DNA of 64,000 nt, taken from Acidovorax sp. NCPPB 4044 (GTDB lineage: Bacteria > Pseudomonadota > Gammaproteobacteria > Burkholderiales > Burkholderiaceae_C). Both the position numbers and the translations under genes were made by a program. Positions 8,009-18,046 of the stretch are shown piece by piece. Where the stretch lies: contig NZ_JAMCOS010000001.1 in the NCBI RefSeq assembly GCF_028069655.1, forward strand, positions 2,510,001 to 2,574,000, given 5' to 3'. The notes beneath the pieces were generated by a model. The model was not told the origin of the DNA and ran no database searches. It saw nothing but the letters and a program-made list of their open reading frames with translations. Within the stretch, counting starts at the first letter, position 1, and every line of letters starts with the position of its first letter.

Positions 8009-10678
8009 ATGACGACCTCTTCTCCTTCCCTCGCGGAACGCCATGCGGACATCTTCATCGGGCAGAGCGAGATGGCGCGCCACATGCGGCAGCACGACTG
8101 GGATGCGACCCCGCTCGGGCCTCCCGAGCGCTGGCCGCAGGGGCTGAAGGCCGCCCTGCGCATCCTGCTGACCTCGCGCTTCGAGATGTGGGTGGGCTGG
8201 GGACCCGACATCGCTTTTTTCTACAACGATGCCTATACGCCCACGCTCGGCACCAAGCATCCCCACGCGTTGGGGCGGCCCACTTCGCAGGTGTGGGCGG
8301 AGATCTGGAACGATGTGAAGGACCGCATGCACGCGGTCTACGAACGGGGCGAATCCACCTGGGACAGCTCCCTCATGCTGCTCATCGACCGCGCGGGCAC
8401 CGGCACGCTCGAAGAGACTTACCACACCTTCTCGTACAGCCCCCTTCTCGATGACGACGGCCGGGTGAACGGCCTGTTTTGCGCCGTCTCCGAAGAAACG
8501 CGCCGGGTGATCAGCGAGAGGCGGCTGGGCCTGCTGCATGACCTGGCCGCCGCGATTGCCCGCGGAGGCACGCGGCAGCAGGTGCTGGACAATGCCTGCT
8601 CCGTGTTGGCCCGCGCCCAGCACGACCTGCCGTTCTCGCTGATCTACCTGTACGACGCCCAGGGCACGGCACGGCTGCACTGCAATGCGGGCATGCCTGC
8701 AGGCCATCCCCTCGCCCCGGCCGAATTGCCGCCGGGAGCACCCCATCCGTGGCCCATGGACAGCCTGGACGCCGGAAAGATCGCGTTCTCGATCCCGCTG
8801 GAGGCCCGGGCGGACGCGCCCACGGGGGCGTGGGGCGTTTCGCCGCACACGGCGTTCGTAGCGGCGCTGCCTCCCCAGGGCAATAACCGGTCGGCGGGGT
8901 TCTTCGTCTGCGGCGGGAACCCGCACCGGTCGAATGACACCGACGAAATGCTGTCATTCGTGCAACTGCTCGCAGGCCAGGTGGCACCCGCCATCGCGCA
9001 CGCCGAGGCTCTGGAATCGAGCACTGCGGAGCGTGACCGGCTGCGAGACCTCTTTCGCATGGCGCCCGGCTTCATGTGCGTGATGCGTGGTCCGGACCAT
9101 GTCTTCGAATTCGTCAACGAGTCGTACCAGCAATTGATCGGCCGCCGGGATCTGGAAGGCAAGACAGTCCACGAAGCCATGCCCGAGCTGGAGGGACAGG
9201 GTATCCGGGAACTGCTCGACGAGGTGTACCGCAGCGGCAAGCCCTACATCGGCAAGAACCTCAAGGTACGGCTGCAGCGTGCACCCGACATGCCGCTCTC
9301 CGAGCACTACCTGAACTTCATCTACCAACCCACACTCGACAGCCAGGGCACGGTGAACGGCATCTTTGCCGAAGGCTACGACGTGACCGACCAGCGTATC
9401 GCCGAGCAGGAATTGCGCACCCTCAACAGCCACCTGGAAGCGCGGGTGGCCGAACGCACACGCGACCTGGAGAATGCGCTGGCACGCCTCACGGCCGAAT
9501 CGCGCGAGCGGGAGGCAGTGCAGGAAGCGCTGCGGCAGTCGCAGAAGATGGAAGCCGTGGGCCAGCTCACCGGAGGCCTCGCGCACGACTTCAACAACCT
9601 CCTGGCCACCATCAGCGGCAGCCTGGAACTGCTGAGCCGACGCGTGGCACAGGGCCGGTTCGACGACCTCGGCCGCTACGTTACGGTGGGCCAGGGCGCC
9701 GCGCGCCGCGCCGCGTCGCTGACCCACCGCATGCTGGCGTTCTCGCGCCGCCAGACGCTCGACCCCAAGCCCACCGATGTGAACCGCCTCGTGCGTGGCA
9801 TGGAAGAACTCATCCGCCGCACCATCGGGCCCGAAACCGAACTCGAGGTCGTGAATGCCGTGGGCCTGTGGACCACCCACGTGGACCCGCACCAGCTCGA
9901 AAGCGCCCTGCTCAACCTGTGCATCAACTCGCGCGACGCCATGCCCGGCGGTGGCAGGCTGACCATCGAAAGCGCGAACGCATGGATGGACGACCGGGCG
10001 GGCAGAGAGCGCGACCTGCCCCCGGGGCAGTATGTTTCGCTGTGCGTCACCGACACCGGCGCGGGCATGACGGCCGAGGTGATGCAGCGGATCTTCGAGC
10101 CATTCTTCACCACCAAGCCCATCGGAATGGGCACGGGCCTGGGGCTTTCCATGGTGTATGGGTTCGCACGCCAGTCCGGCGGACAGGTGCGTGCGTACTC
10201 CGAACCGGGCATGGGCACCACCATGTGCATCTACCTGCCTCGGCACGAGGCGCCTCCGGAAGATTCGGACCTGCCGGTCGCCCGGCCGCTGGAGGCGGCA
10301 GAAGGCTCTGGCGTGGTCCTGGTGGTGGACGACGAGCCAAGCGTGCGATCGCTGGTGGTCGAAGTGCTGCACGAAATGGGCTACCAGACCCTGGAAGCCG
10401 GGGACGGCCCCTCTGCACTGCAGATCCTGCAGTCCCAGGTGCACCTGGACCTCTTGATCACCGACGTAGGCTTGCCCGGCGGCATGAACGGGCGGCAACT
10501 GGCCGATGGCGGACGCCTCACACGGCCGGATTTGAAGATCCTTTTCATCACCGGGTATGCCGAAAACGCTGCCGTGGGCAATGGCCACCTCGAACGCGGC
10601 ATGCATGTCCTGACCAAGCCCTTCACCCTGGATGCCCTGGCACACCGTGTGCAGGCCCTCATCCGGCAGACCACGTGA
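8009..10678 (+). CDS. Hybrid histidine kinase (PAS-GAF-PAS-HisKA-HATPase-REC)
   Basis: This is an 889-residue soluble sensor kinase. An N-terminal PAS-like region (about 25-165, FEMWVGWGPDIAFFYNDAY) is followed by a GAF domain (about 180-335), a second PAS domain (about 345-465) and a coiled coil that leads to HisKA with His526 in GLAHDFNNLL. The HATPase shows NLCINSRDAM, VTDTGAGM and GTGLGLSMVYGF. A C-terminal receiver (about 765-885) has VVDDEP, the acceptor Asp in LLITDVGLPGG, and LTKPF. No transmembrane segment is seen. The gene starts 18 bp after the previous one and ends about 190 bp before bphO. The ligands of the PAS and GAF domains are unknown. Confidence 0.87.
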   Translation: MTTSSPSLAERHADIFIGQSEMARHMRQHDWDATPLGPPERWPQGLKAALRILLTSRFEMWVGWGPDIAFFYNDAYTPTLGTKHPHALGRPTSQVWAEIWNDVKDRMHAVYERGESTWDSSLMLLIDRAGTGTLEETYHTFSYSPLLDDDGRVNGLFCAVSEETRRVISERRLGLLHDLAAAIARGGTRQQVLDNACSVLARAQHDLPFSLIYLYDAQGTARLHCNAGMPAGHPLAPAELPPGAPHPWPMDSLDAGKIAFSIPLEARADAPTGAWGVSPHTAFVAALPPQGNNRSAGFFVCGGNPHRSNDTDEMLSFVQLLAGQVAPAIAHAEALESSTAERDRLRDLFRMAPGFMCVMRGPDHVFEFVNESYQQLIGRRDLEGKTVHEAMPELEGQGIRELLDEVYRSGKPYIGKNLKVRLQRAPDMPLSEHYLNFIYQPTLDSQGTVNGIFAEGYDVTDQRIAEQELRTLNSHLEARVAERTRDLENALARLTAESREREAVQEALRQSQKMEAVGQLTGGLAHDFNNLLATISGSLELLSRRVAQGRFDDLGRYVTVGQGAARRAASLTHRMLAFSRRQTLDPKPTDVNRLVRGMEELIRRTIGPETELEVVNAVGLWTTHVDPHQLESALLNLCINSRDAMPGGGRLTIESANAWMDDRAGRERDLPPGQYVSLCVTDTGAGMTAEVMQRIFEPFFTTKPIGMGTGLGLSMVYGFARQSGGQVRAYSEPGMGTTMCIYLPRHEAPPEDSDLPVARPLEAAEGSGVVLVVDDEPSVRSLVVEVLHEMGYQTLEAGDGPSALQILQSQVHLDLLITDVGLPGGMNGRQLADGGRLTRPDLKILFITGYAENAAVGNGHLERGMHVLTKPFTLDALAHRVQALIRQTT

Positions 10679-10870
10679 CCATTCGCACGCGCTGGCCGCT
10701 TCGCCCCCTGCCCCCATGGCCATTGCCGACCCGATGCGGCATGGGCACGGCGGCTGCGTCATCCTTGCGCAAGAACTTTCAGCATGACAGGGCCATTACC
10801 CCACGTGATTTCTTCCTGCGCATCCCCCCATTCCGCCAGCACGACAATCCTGCAGCCACCGGAGGCTTCC

Positions 10871-11488
10871 ATGCCCGGAACTGCCGCTGCTGGTGCCTGC
10901 CTGGCTGCGCTGCGGCAGTCCACGGGCCAGCAGCATGCGCAACTCGATTCGGGCCTGCCCGTGGGGCGGGACGGCGCGACGCTGCACGACTATGCCTTCC
11001 ATGCCGGTGCCTTGTCCGCATGGCTTCAGGCCCTCGGCCCATCCCTCGCCCTGGGCGACGGTGGATTGCAGGCCCTGCGTATCGGTATGGATACGCAACG
11101 GCTGCAGGCGTTGCGCCTGGACCTGGAAGACGCTGCAGATACCGCATGGCCAGAGCCGTGCGCGGATACGCAGGCCACGGTGGCGGCAGCCGTTGCACGG
11201 TTCCCCGCCCGGCAAGCCGCTGTGGCCTGGGGCATCGCCTACGTGGTGGAAGGATCGCAACTCGGCGGGCAATGGCTTTATCGCCGCCTCGTGTCGCCCC
11301 TGGCCCCGCACCCCTTGCGTTACCTCCAGGGCTCCGGCCCCGAGACAGGCGCGCGGTGGCGAAAATTCCTCGCAGGCCTGGACCACCGGATCCGGTCGCC
11401 AGGCGATATCGATGCGGCATGCGCTGGCGCACAGGCGGCTTTCGAAGGCCTGCAACGCCGATACGGGCCGCGGAGCCTCGCAGCATGA
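10871..11488 (+). CDS. bphO: Biliverdin-producing heme oxygenase (BphO type)
   Basis: Heme oxygenase opens heme to biliverdin IX-alpha, iron and CO; here it would supply the chromophore of the phytochrome encoded next. I start at the ATG at 10871 because GGAGG lies five bases upstream; the frame is open further upstream but that stretch is not heme-oxygenase-like. The 205-residue product has a likely proximal heme-ligand His in STGQQHAQLDS and the distal-helix motif VVEGSQLGGQWLYRRL. The start of bphP lies 79 bp downstream, the usual BphO-BphP pairing. Confidence 0.87.
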   Translation: MPGTAAAGACLAALRQSTGQQHAQLDSGLPVGRDGATLHDYAFHAGALSAWLQALGPSLALGDGGLQALRIGMDTQRLQALRLDLEDAADTAWPEPCADTQATVAAAVARFPARQAAVAWGIAYVVEGSQLGGQWLYRRLVSPLAPHPLRYLQGSGPETGARWRKFLAGLDHRIRSPGDIDAACAGAQAAFEGLQRRYGPRSLAA

Positions 11489-11567
11489 ATGCCTGCCAGC
11501 CCGTCGTTTGTCTCTCTTCTTCCATCACGCACCGCGCGCCCACTTTCCATTGTCTGGAGCCTGCACC

Positions 11568-13781
11568 ATGAATACCCCGCTCCAGGCTCCGGCTTATGCA
11601 GCGCCCACACTCGACAACTGCGACCGCGAACCCATCCACATACCAGGGCGCATTCAGGGGCACGGCGTACTGCTTGCTTTCGATGGCGAGGGAATCGTTC
11701 GCTATGCCAGTGAAAACACCCTGGATCTGCTCGATTGCGCGCTGCGGCCGGGGGACAACATCGCCATGCTGCCGCAAACTCCTTGCACGGCCATTGCCGA
11801 CAAGGTGCGCGAGGGCCTGCAGGCGCTGAGGGGTGAAGCCGAGCTGCCCATGCCCGCAGAATTGCAGGCCAAGGGGCAGACGTTCGATGTGGTGCTGCAC
11901 ATCAGCGATGGACTGCTGGTGGCCGAATTCGAATCCCGCCACCACAGCGCCAACGAACTCGCAGGGTTTGCCGTTCAGGCACACCGCACCATGGAAAAGC
12001 TGCGACGTCCCCGTGCAATCAACGAACTGCTGCAGCTGGCCACACAGGAGTTGAGAGCGCTTACGGGATTCGATCGGGTGATGGCTTACCGATTTCGGCA
12101 TGACAGCAGCGGCGACGTGGTGGCCGAGTCGTGCAACCCTGAATTGGATCCCTACCTCGGGCGCCGTTATCCGGCCAGCGACATTCCGGCCCAGGCACGG
12201 CGCCTCTACGTGGTCAACACGCTGCGCCTCATCGCGGACGTCGGCGCGCCGACCGTGGCCCTGCTGCAAAGCGACACTGTGCCGATCGACCTGAGCGCGA
12301 GCATCCTGCGCAGCGTATCGCCCATCCACATCGAGTACCTTTCGAACATGGGCGTGGGCGCCTCGATGAGCGTGTCCATTGTCATCAACGGGCAGCTTTG
12401 GGGGCTGCTGGCCTGCCACCACATGCAGCCGCGGCAGGTTCCGTACAGCGTGCGCATGGCATGCGATGTCATCGCGCAGGTGCTGTCCTCCAATGTCCAG
12501 AACTCCTTGATGCGCACCCATAACGAGCGCGCTCAAGCTGCCGGTGCCATACGCACCCGGCTGATCGAGGACATCCTGCATTCCGATGACGAATTCGCTG
12601 CGCTGTGCCGCTGCGCAGCCGACCTGGCTGTCACGCTCCAGGCCGAGGCAGCGATCGTTTCCCTGGGCGCCAAAGTGCATACCCGCGGCGACATTTCCGA
12701 GAAGTCCGCCAAGGCCATTCTGGAATGGCTCGGTACCGCGTCGGACGAGGTTCCTGCGGACCGCCTGTTCCAGACACATGCCTTGCCGCTCCTGGCGCCG
12801 GCACTCGCAGTGGCGGCCCCTCCCTGGTGCGGATTGCTGGCCTTGCCCTTCGATCGCGAGCGCGGCGGCTGGGCTATTTTCCTGCGCAAGGAGCAGATCG
12901 AAACCATCCACTGGGGTGGGCGTCCCGAAAAGGAAGTGCGTCCCGGCCCACTGGGCCCGAGGCTCACGCCCCGCGGCTCCTTCGATCTCTGGAAAGAAAC
13001 GGTGCGCTCAACGGCCGAGCACTGGAGCGGCGTGGAACTGGACATTGCGGGTCAACTGCTCGACGAAATGCAGCGCGCCCAGCATGCCCGCAATACCGAA
13101 CTCAACCGTACTCGCACACAGCTGATGGCCGTGCTGGGCCATGATCTTCGCGACCCGCTGCATTCCATCAGCATGGCTGCACGCGTGCTGGAAAAAGGCG
13201 GTGACACCGATGGCCGGGCCGGCCGCCTGGGCCAACGTATCCAGTCTTCCAGCAGCCGCATGCAGCGCCTGGTCAGCCAGGTGATGGACATGTCGCGCCT
13301 GCAAAGCGGGCTGGGCCTGGATCTGCAGCTTGCCAGCGCCGATGTGGCAGCGCTGCTGACTGATCTCATCGATGAAGCCCGCACCGCCCATCCCGACACG
13401 GAATTGCGCGCCACGATCCCCGACACCTTGCAAGGCTCGGTGGATGCAGATCGCATCGCCCAGGTGGTCGTCAACCTGATCAGCAATGCGCGCCACCACG
13501 GCAAAGCGGGGCACGCGGTGGAGATCTCTGCATCGGCACTCGCAGACGGCGGCATCGGAATTTCCGTCCGGAATGTTGCAGCGCCCATTCCCGATGCGGT
13601 CGCAAGCAATCTGTTCAGCCCGTTCAAGGCCTCGTCGGCAGGCAACGTGCGCAATCGCTCAGGCATGGGCCTGGGGCTCTATATCGCGCACCAGATCGTG
13701 AAGGGACACGGGGGCGAGATTGTCTATACCTATGAAAAAGGGAATGTCGTTTTCTCGGTGCACTTGCCTGCCACGGCCTAA
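11568..13781 (+). CDS. bphP: Bacteriophytochrome histidine kinase
   Basis: This is a red/far-red light sensor kinase of 737 residues that binds biliverdin. In order: PAS, GAF and PHY domains, then HisKA and HATPase. Cys18 (DNCDREPIHIPGRIQGHG) is the expected attachment site, PASDIPAQ has the chromophore-contacting Asp at about 205, and PRGSFDLWKE near 468 is the PHY tongue (PRxSF motif). His525 lies in GHDLRDPL. The HATPase keeps NLISNARHHG and GMGLGLYIAHQI, but the G1 box reads NVAAPIP, missing its usual glycine. There is no fused receiver; a separate receiver gene follows 53 bp downstream and is the likely partner. Confidence 0.94.
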   Translation: MNTPLQAPAYAAPTLDNCDREPIHIPGRIQGHGVLLAFDGEGIVRYASENTLDLLDCALRPGDNIAMLPQTPCTAIADKVREGLQALRGEAELPMPAELQAKGQTFDVVLHISDGLLVAEFESRHHSANELAGFAVQAHRTMEKLRRPRAINELLQLATQELRALTGFDRVMAYRFRHDSSGDVVAESCNPELDPYLGRRYPASDIPAQARRLYVVNTLRLIADVGAPTVALLQSDTVPIDLSASILRSVSPIHIEYLSNMGVGASMSVSIVINGQLWGLLACHHMQPRQVPYSVRMACDVIAQVLSSNVQNSLMRTHNERAQAAGAIRTRLIEDILHSDDEFAALCRCAADLAVTLQAEAAIVSLGAKVHTRGDISEKSAKAILEWLGTASDEVPADRLFQTHALPLLAPALAVAAPPWCGLLALPFDRERGGWAIFLRKEQIETIHWGGRPEKEVRPGPLGPRLTPRGSFDLWKETVRSTAEHWSGVELDIAGQLLDEMQRAQHARNTELNRTRTQLMAVLGHDLRDPLHSISMAARVLEKGGDTDGRAGRLGQRIQSSSSRMQRLVSQVMDMSRLQSGLGLDLQLASADVAALLTDLIDEARTAHPDTELRATIPDTLQGSVDADRIAQVVVNLISNARHHGKAGHAVEISASALADGGIGISVRNVAAPIPDAVASNLFSPFKASSAGNVRNRSGMGLGLYIAHQIVKGHGGEIVYTYEKGNVVFSVHLPATA

Positions 13782-13834
13782 GGCACAATGCCAAGCTCCT
13801 AAAGCGGTCAGGTCGGCCGCTGCCGTACCGCTTC

Positions 13835-14218
13835 ATGCACGCAGAGATACTCATCGTTGACGACAACCACGAGGCCGCGGAACTCCTGCGCGACCTGCTG
13901 GAACTCAACGGTCACAGCGTGCGTGTCGCACACAGCGGCGCCGAAGCGTTGTCTCGCATGCGCGAATACATCTCGCCGCTTCTGTTGGTGGACCAGCATC
14001 TGCCGGACATCCTCGGGTCGGAGCTGGTCCCGCAGCTGCGGCAAGTCGCGCAGTCGAATGGTGGAAGGCGGTGTATCGCCATCGGCATCACCGGCGTGGG
14101 AGCGGCAGAACGCGCCGTTCTCGACGGGTTCGACCATGTGCTTGCCAAGCCCCTGAACTTCGACACATTCGACACACTTGTCGAGCGCTCCCTCGAGGCC
14201 TTGCGCGCTTCGGACTGA
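13835..14218 (+). CDS. Single-domain response regulator
   Basis: This is a stand-alone receiver of 127 residues with no output domain. The conserved set is complete: ILIVDDN (acid pocket), acceptor Asp53 in LLLVDQHLPD, Thr in GITGVG and Lys in LAKPL. It follows bphP in the same direction, so it is probably its phosphotransfer partner, as with the Rcp/BphR proteins of other phytochromes. Without a DNA-binding domain it must act by protein contact or pass phosphate on, perhaps to one of the hybrid kinases upstream. Confidence 0.9.
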   Translation: MHAEILIVDDNHEAAELLRDLLELNGHSVRVAHSGAEALSRMREYISPLLLVDQHLPDILGSELVPQLRQVAQSNGGRRCIAIGITGVGAAERAVLDGFDHVLAKPLNFDTFDTLVERSLEALRASD

Positions 14219-14585
14219 CGCTGCCGGCGCGGGTGCACTCTCTCGTTTGCGCCCGGTTCCCTCTCGGATCACCACTGCGGCATGCCAACCCGAGGCCCTA
14301 TGCGCCTTTGCGGCTCATCCTTGGAAAGGGTCCCATCCGCTGTCAGGTGGACGCCGCGTGCCCATGCAACCTGCAACGTAGGCGCGCACTGACACGGTCA
14401 CGTAGGAACTTCCTGCAACCCGATGTTGCGCCGCAACAGAACATGGCAGGGAAGCCGCCCGCATGCCACTCCTGATGTCTTTCCACCCCATCGTCACCGA
14501 TGGGGTTTGAGCGTGTCAGACGTTCACATGGCAGCGGCACCCCACGTTTCCGCGCCTTTCAACGTCGACCTCCGGGAGTCCCCCA
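14219..14585. other. Intergenic region before the glycogen operon
   Basis: This 367-bp gap lies between the phytochrome response regulator and glgC and should hold the operon promoter. I see a perfect palindrome GTTGCG-C-CGCAAC at 14425-14437 that could be an operator, and a strong hairpin at 14486-14505 described separately. No open frame in it looks coding. Confidence 0.45.
14486..14505 (+). terminator. Hairpin upstream of glgC (terminator or attenuator-like)
   Basis: The sequence forms a perfect stem CCCCATCG / CGATGGGG with a four-base TCAC loop, and one flanking A-T pair extends it. Only TTTG follows, so the U-tract is weak. It stands about 80 bp before the glgC ATG. It may end the upstream transcription unit or fold in the glgC leader. 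Confidence 0.45.
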
Positions 14586-15893
14586 ATGTCCAGCACCAAG
14601 AATGTTCTCGCCATCGTCATGGCCGGCGGCGAAGGCTCACGCCTGCATCCGCTGACCGCCGAGCGTTGCAAGCCGGCAGTTCCTTTCAACGGCAAGCACC
14701 GCATCGTTGATTTCGTGCTGTCGAATCTCGTCAATTCCGAGATCTATTCGATTTATCTGCTCGTCCAGTACAAGTCGCAGTCGCTCATCGAACACATTCG
14801 GCAGTCGTGGACGATGACACGCTTCATTCCGCAGCACTTCGTGACGGTGGTACCACCTCAGATGCGCAATGGTCCGGAGTGGTTCCAGGGCACTGCCGAT
14901 TCCGTTTATCAGAACATCCATCTCATCGAGTCATTCCGGCCCGACATCGTGGCGGTGTTCGGAGCAGACCACATCTACCGCATGGACGTGCGGCAGATGA
15001 TCGACTTCCACGTCAAGAACGATGCGCACGTGAGTGTTGCCACCATTCCGGTGAAGCTCGCCGAGTGCAACCAGTTCGGTATCGTGGAGACGGATGACAA
15101 CCATCGCATCACCGACTTCGTCGAGAAGCCGCAAACGACGCAACCGATGCCGGGCAGTTCCACCCATGCCCTGGCCTCCATGGGCAACTACCTCTTCAAT
15201 GCAGACGTGCTGCTGGATGCCTTGCGGCAAGCCCACGAAACCGGCCACAGCGATTTCGGCAAGCACATCCTGCCCGCAATGTTGAAGTCGCACCGGCTCA
15301 TGGCCTATGACTTCGATACCAACACCATTCCCGGCACCGAGCCTTACGAAGAGCACGGCTACTGGCGCGATGTGGGCACCATCGACTCCTACTACAACGC
15401 CCACTTCGACACACTGGGAGCCACCCCACGTTTTCGAATGACCAACCGGCACTGGCCCATCTATGCCAGCCCGGACCAGGCCGAGTCGGCCCAGATCGAG
15501 AATGGGGTCATCCACCGCTCCGTCGTGGGCTCGGGCAGCATCGTGGATGGAGCTTCGCTGGACCATGCCATGCTGCGTCGCTCCGTCGTCGTGGAACGGG
15601 ATGCGCGGCTCGAGCACTGCATCGTGATGGAGCGCTCGCGCATCGGCCGCGGTGCCCAGGTCCGGCGGGCCATCATCGATCAGGACAACGACATCCCAGC
15701 ACACGAGCGCATCGGCTTCAATCTTGAGGAAGACCGCAAGCGCTTCCACGTCACCGAAAGCGGCATCGTCGTGGTACCCCGGCAGTTCTTCAAGCCTCAG
15801 AGCCTGCAGGCACCACCTACGGCAAGCATTGGCCTTGCGCGCCCGTCCCTGGCCCAGCCTTCCGACGCCCCCGGACTGAAGGTGGCTGCATGA
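14586..15893 (+). CDS. glgC: Glucose-1-phosphate adenylyltransferase
   Basis: This enzyme makes ADP-glucose from glucose-1-phosphate and ATP, the committed and usually allosterically controlled step of bacterial glycogen synthesis. The 435-residue product begins with the nucleotidyltransferase motif [20 protein letters not shown] and continues [10 protein letters not shown] and ASMGNYLFN. The C-terminal third is a left-handed beta-helix-like region with repeated hydrophobic turns. A CGGGAG lies seven bases before the ATG. It is the first gene of the operon, and its stop overlaps the glgX start as ATGA. Confidence 0.95.
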   Translation: MSSTKNVLAIVMAGGEGSRLHPLTAERCKPAVPFNGKHRIVDFVLSNLVNSEIYSIYLLVQYKSQSLIEHIRQSWTMTRFIPQHFVTVVPPQMRNGPEWFQGTADSVYQNIHLIESFRPDIVAVFGADHIYRMDVRQMIDFHVKNDAHVSVATIPVKLAECNQFGIVETDDNHRITDFVEKPQTTQPMPGSSTHALASMGNYLFNADVLLDALRQAHETGHSDFGKHILPAMLKSHRLMAYDFDTNTIPGTEPYEEHGYWRDVGTIDSYYNAHFDTLGATPRFRMTNRHWPIYASPDQAESAQIENGVIHRSVVGSGSIVDGASLDHAMLRRSVVVERDARLEHCIVMERSRIGRGAQVRRAIIDQDNDIPAHERIGFNLEEDRKRFHVTESGIVVVPRQFFKPQSLQAPPTASIGLARPSLAQPSDAPGLKVAA

Positions 15894-18046
15894 GCGAAGG
15901 CGCAAAGGCAGCACCCACTTCATCCACCCCGCGTCGCCCTCGTGCAGCCCGTTATTCGGTAGATATCGGCAGACCATGGCCGCTGGGAGCGACCGCTGAC
16001 AGGCATGGCGTGAATTTCGCAGTCCATGCGCCCGGCGCCGAGCGGGTGGAAGTCTGTCTGTTTGCGGCAGGCGATTCGGAAACTGCACGCCTGTCTCTTC
16101 CCTCCTTCACAGCGGGCACATGGCACGGACACGTCAAGGGGCTGAAGCCCGGGCAACGCTACGGACTGCGTGTGCATGGGCCCTATGACCCTGCCAAGGG
16201 CCAGCGGTTCAACCCCGCCAAGCTGCTGATCGATCCTTACGCCAAGGCACTGGATCGACCTGTTCTGGGCGACGACCTGCAGTTTGGCTACGAACTCGGC
16301 CACGATGATGAAGACTTTGCCGTCAGCAATGTCGACAATGGATCGAGCGCACCCAAAGCCATCGTCGTGCGCTCACGCTTCGATTGGGAGGACGACACCT
16401 ACCCACACGTCCCACCAGCGAAGACTGTGTTCTATGAGATGCACGTCAAGGGTTTCACCCAGACACTGCAAGGTGTTCCCGAACATCTACGTGGCACCTA
16501 CGCCGGTCTGGGTTCGGAGGCCGCTGTCAGCTACCTGAAAGAGCTGGGCGTGACCAGCATCGAGTTGCTGCCAGTTCAGGCATTCGTCGACGACAAGCGG
16601 CTTGTGGATGCAGGACTGGCCAACTATTGGGGCTACAACACCATCGCTTTTTTTGCACCGGAACCGCGGTACGCGGCCGAACGGGGCGACGGCGGAACCG
16701 ACGAATTCAAAGCGATGGTCAAGGCGCTGCATGCGGCTGGCATCGAGGTGATCCTGGACGTGGTCTACAACCACACGGCGGAAGGCAACCACCTGGGACC
16801 GACTCTCAGCCTGAAGGGCATCGACAACGCGGCCTATTACCGCCTGTCGCCGGAAGATCCGCGCTTCTACGTGGATTACACCGGCACGGGAAACACCGTG
16901 GATACCAGCAGCCCCGCCGCCCTGCGGTTGGTGCTGGACAGCCTGCGCTATTGGGTCACGGAAATGCACGTGGATGGGTTCCGCTTTGACCTCGCCTGTG
17001 CATTGGGCCGCGATGTCGCAGGCGCCTTTACGCACCGCGCAGCTTTCTTCGCGGCCGTGGCGCAAGACCCCGTTCTCTCCCGCGTGAAGCTGATTGCCGA
17101 GCCATGGGATCTGGGCCCGGACGGATACCAGGTGGGTGGCTTCCCGGATGGCTGGATGGAATGGAACGGCCGCTATCGCGACGTGGTGCGCGACTACTGG
17201 CGCGGTGCCGACAGCAGCCTGCCCTCCTTTGCCGCATGTCTCTGCGGAAGCGCAGACCTTTTGGAGGCTCGCCGCCGCCCCGCCACGGACAGTGTGAACA
17301 TCGTCACAGTACACGACGGATTCACGCTGGCAGACCTGGTCAGCTACAACGAAAAACACAATGAGGCCAACCAAGAGGACAGCCGTGACGGTGAGAACCA
17401 CAACCGAAGCTGGAACTGCGGCGCGGAAGGGCCCACCGATGACCCTGGCATCCTCGATCTGAGGCAACGCCAGATGCGCAATTTCCTCGCGACATTGTTC
17501 GTATCGCATGGCACGCCCTTGCTCCTGGGAGGTGACGAGAACGCGCGCACCCAGAACGGAAACAACAACGGCTATTGCCAGGACAGCCCTTTGTCGTGGT
17601 ACGACTGGGACGAAGCCCAAAAGCATGCAGACCAACGCGGATTCACGCAGTCGTTGATCGCCCTGCGCCGGGAATTGCCTACATTGCGTACCGCCCCTGC
17701 CAACAGCGATATGACCGGGTGCGTAGGCGTGCACTGGCATAGCGTCTGGGGTCTCCCGATGACTCCGGAAGAATGGGACGACCCTCTGGCCCGGTGTGTT
17801 GCAGCGTTGATGGACACCGATGCAGGCCACGGTGCTGCGCTCGTACTTTTCAACGCGTCAGGGGAAGAAGCGACCTTCACGTTGCCCAAGGAGGATCAGA
17901 CACGTGCCTGGGCAGTGCGTGCAGATACGCGCACTGCCGAGGTGCCACCGCCACAGGCACCTACCGTCCCCTCCGCCGGGCAGTATGTTCTGCCGCCGCA
18001 TTCCATGGCCATCCTTACCGCAACCAATCCCGACACGCTTCCATGA
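15890..18046 (+). CDS. glgX: Glycogen debranching enzyme (isoamylase type)
   Basis: GlgX hydrolyses alpha-1,6 branches of phosphorylase-trimmed glycogen and releases short maltodextrins. The 718-residue GH13 protein has an N-terminal CBM48 domain (about 20-120, [15 protein letters not shown]) and a (beta/alpha)8 barrel with the catalytic Asp in [14 protein letters not shown], the acid Glu in [13 protein letters not shown], and [20 protein letters not shown]. Length is normal. It shares four bases with glgC and four with treZ. The maltodextrins released are substrates for the MalQ/TreY protein encoded two genes on. Confidence 0.94.
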   Translation: MSEGAKAAPTSSTPRRPRAARYSVDIGRPWPLGATADRHGVNFAVHAPGAERVEVCLFAAGDSETARLSLPSFTAGTWHGHVKGLKPGQRYGLRVHGPYDPAKGQRFNPAKLLIDPYAKALDRPVLGDDLQFGYELGHDDEDFAVSNVDNGSSAPKAIVVRSRFDWEDDTYPHVPPAKTVFYEMHVKGFTQTLQGVPEHLRGTYAGLGSEAAVSYLKELGVTSIELLPVQAFVDDKRLVDAGLANYWGYNTIAFFAPEPRYAAERGDGGTDEFKAMVKALHAAGIEVILDVVYNHTAEGNHLGPTLSLKGIDNAAYYRLSPEDPRFYVDYTGTGNTVDTSSPAALRLVLDSLRYWVTEMHVDGFRFDLACALGRDVAGAFTHRAAFFAAVAQDPVLSRVKLIAEPWDLGPDGYQVGGFPDGWMEWNGRYRDVVRDYWRGADSSLPSFAACLCGSADLLEARRRPATDSVNIVTVHDGFTLADLVSYNEKHNEANQEDSRDGENHNRSWNCGAEGPTDDPGILDLRQRQMRNFLATLFVSHGTPLLLGGDENARTQNGNNNGYCQDSPLSWYDWDEAQKHADQRGFTQSLIALRRELPTLRTAPANSDMTGCVGVHWHSVWGLPMTPEEWDDPLARCVAALMDTDAGHGAALVLFNASGEEATFTLPKEDQTRAWAVRADTRTAEVPPPQAPTVPSAGQYVLPPHSMAILTATNPDTLP

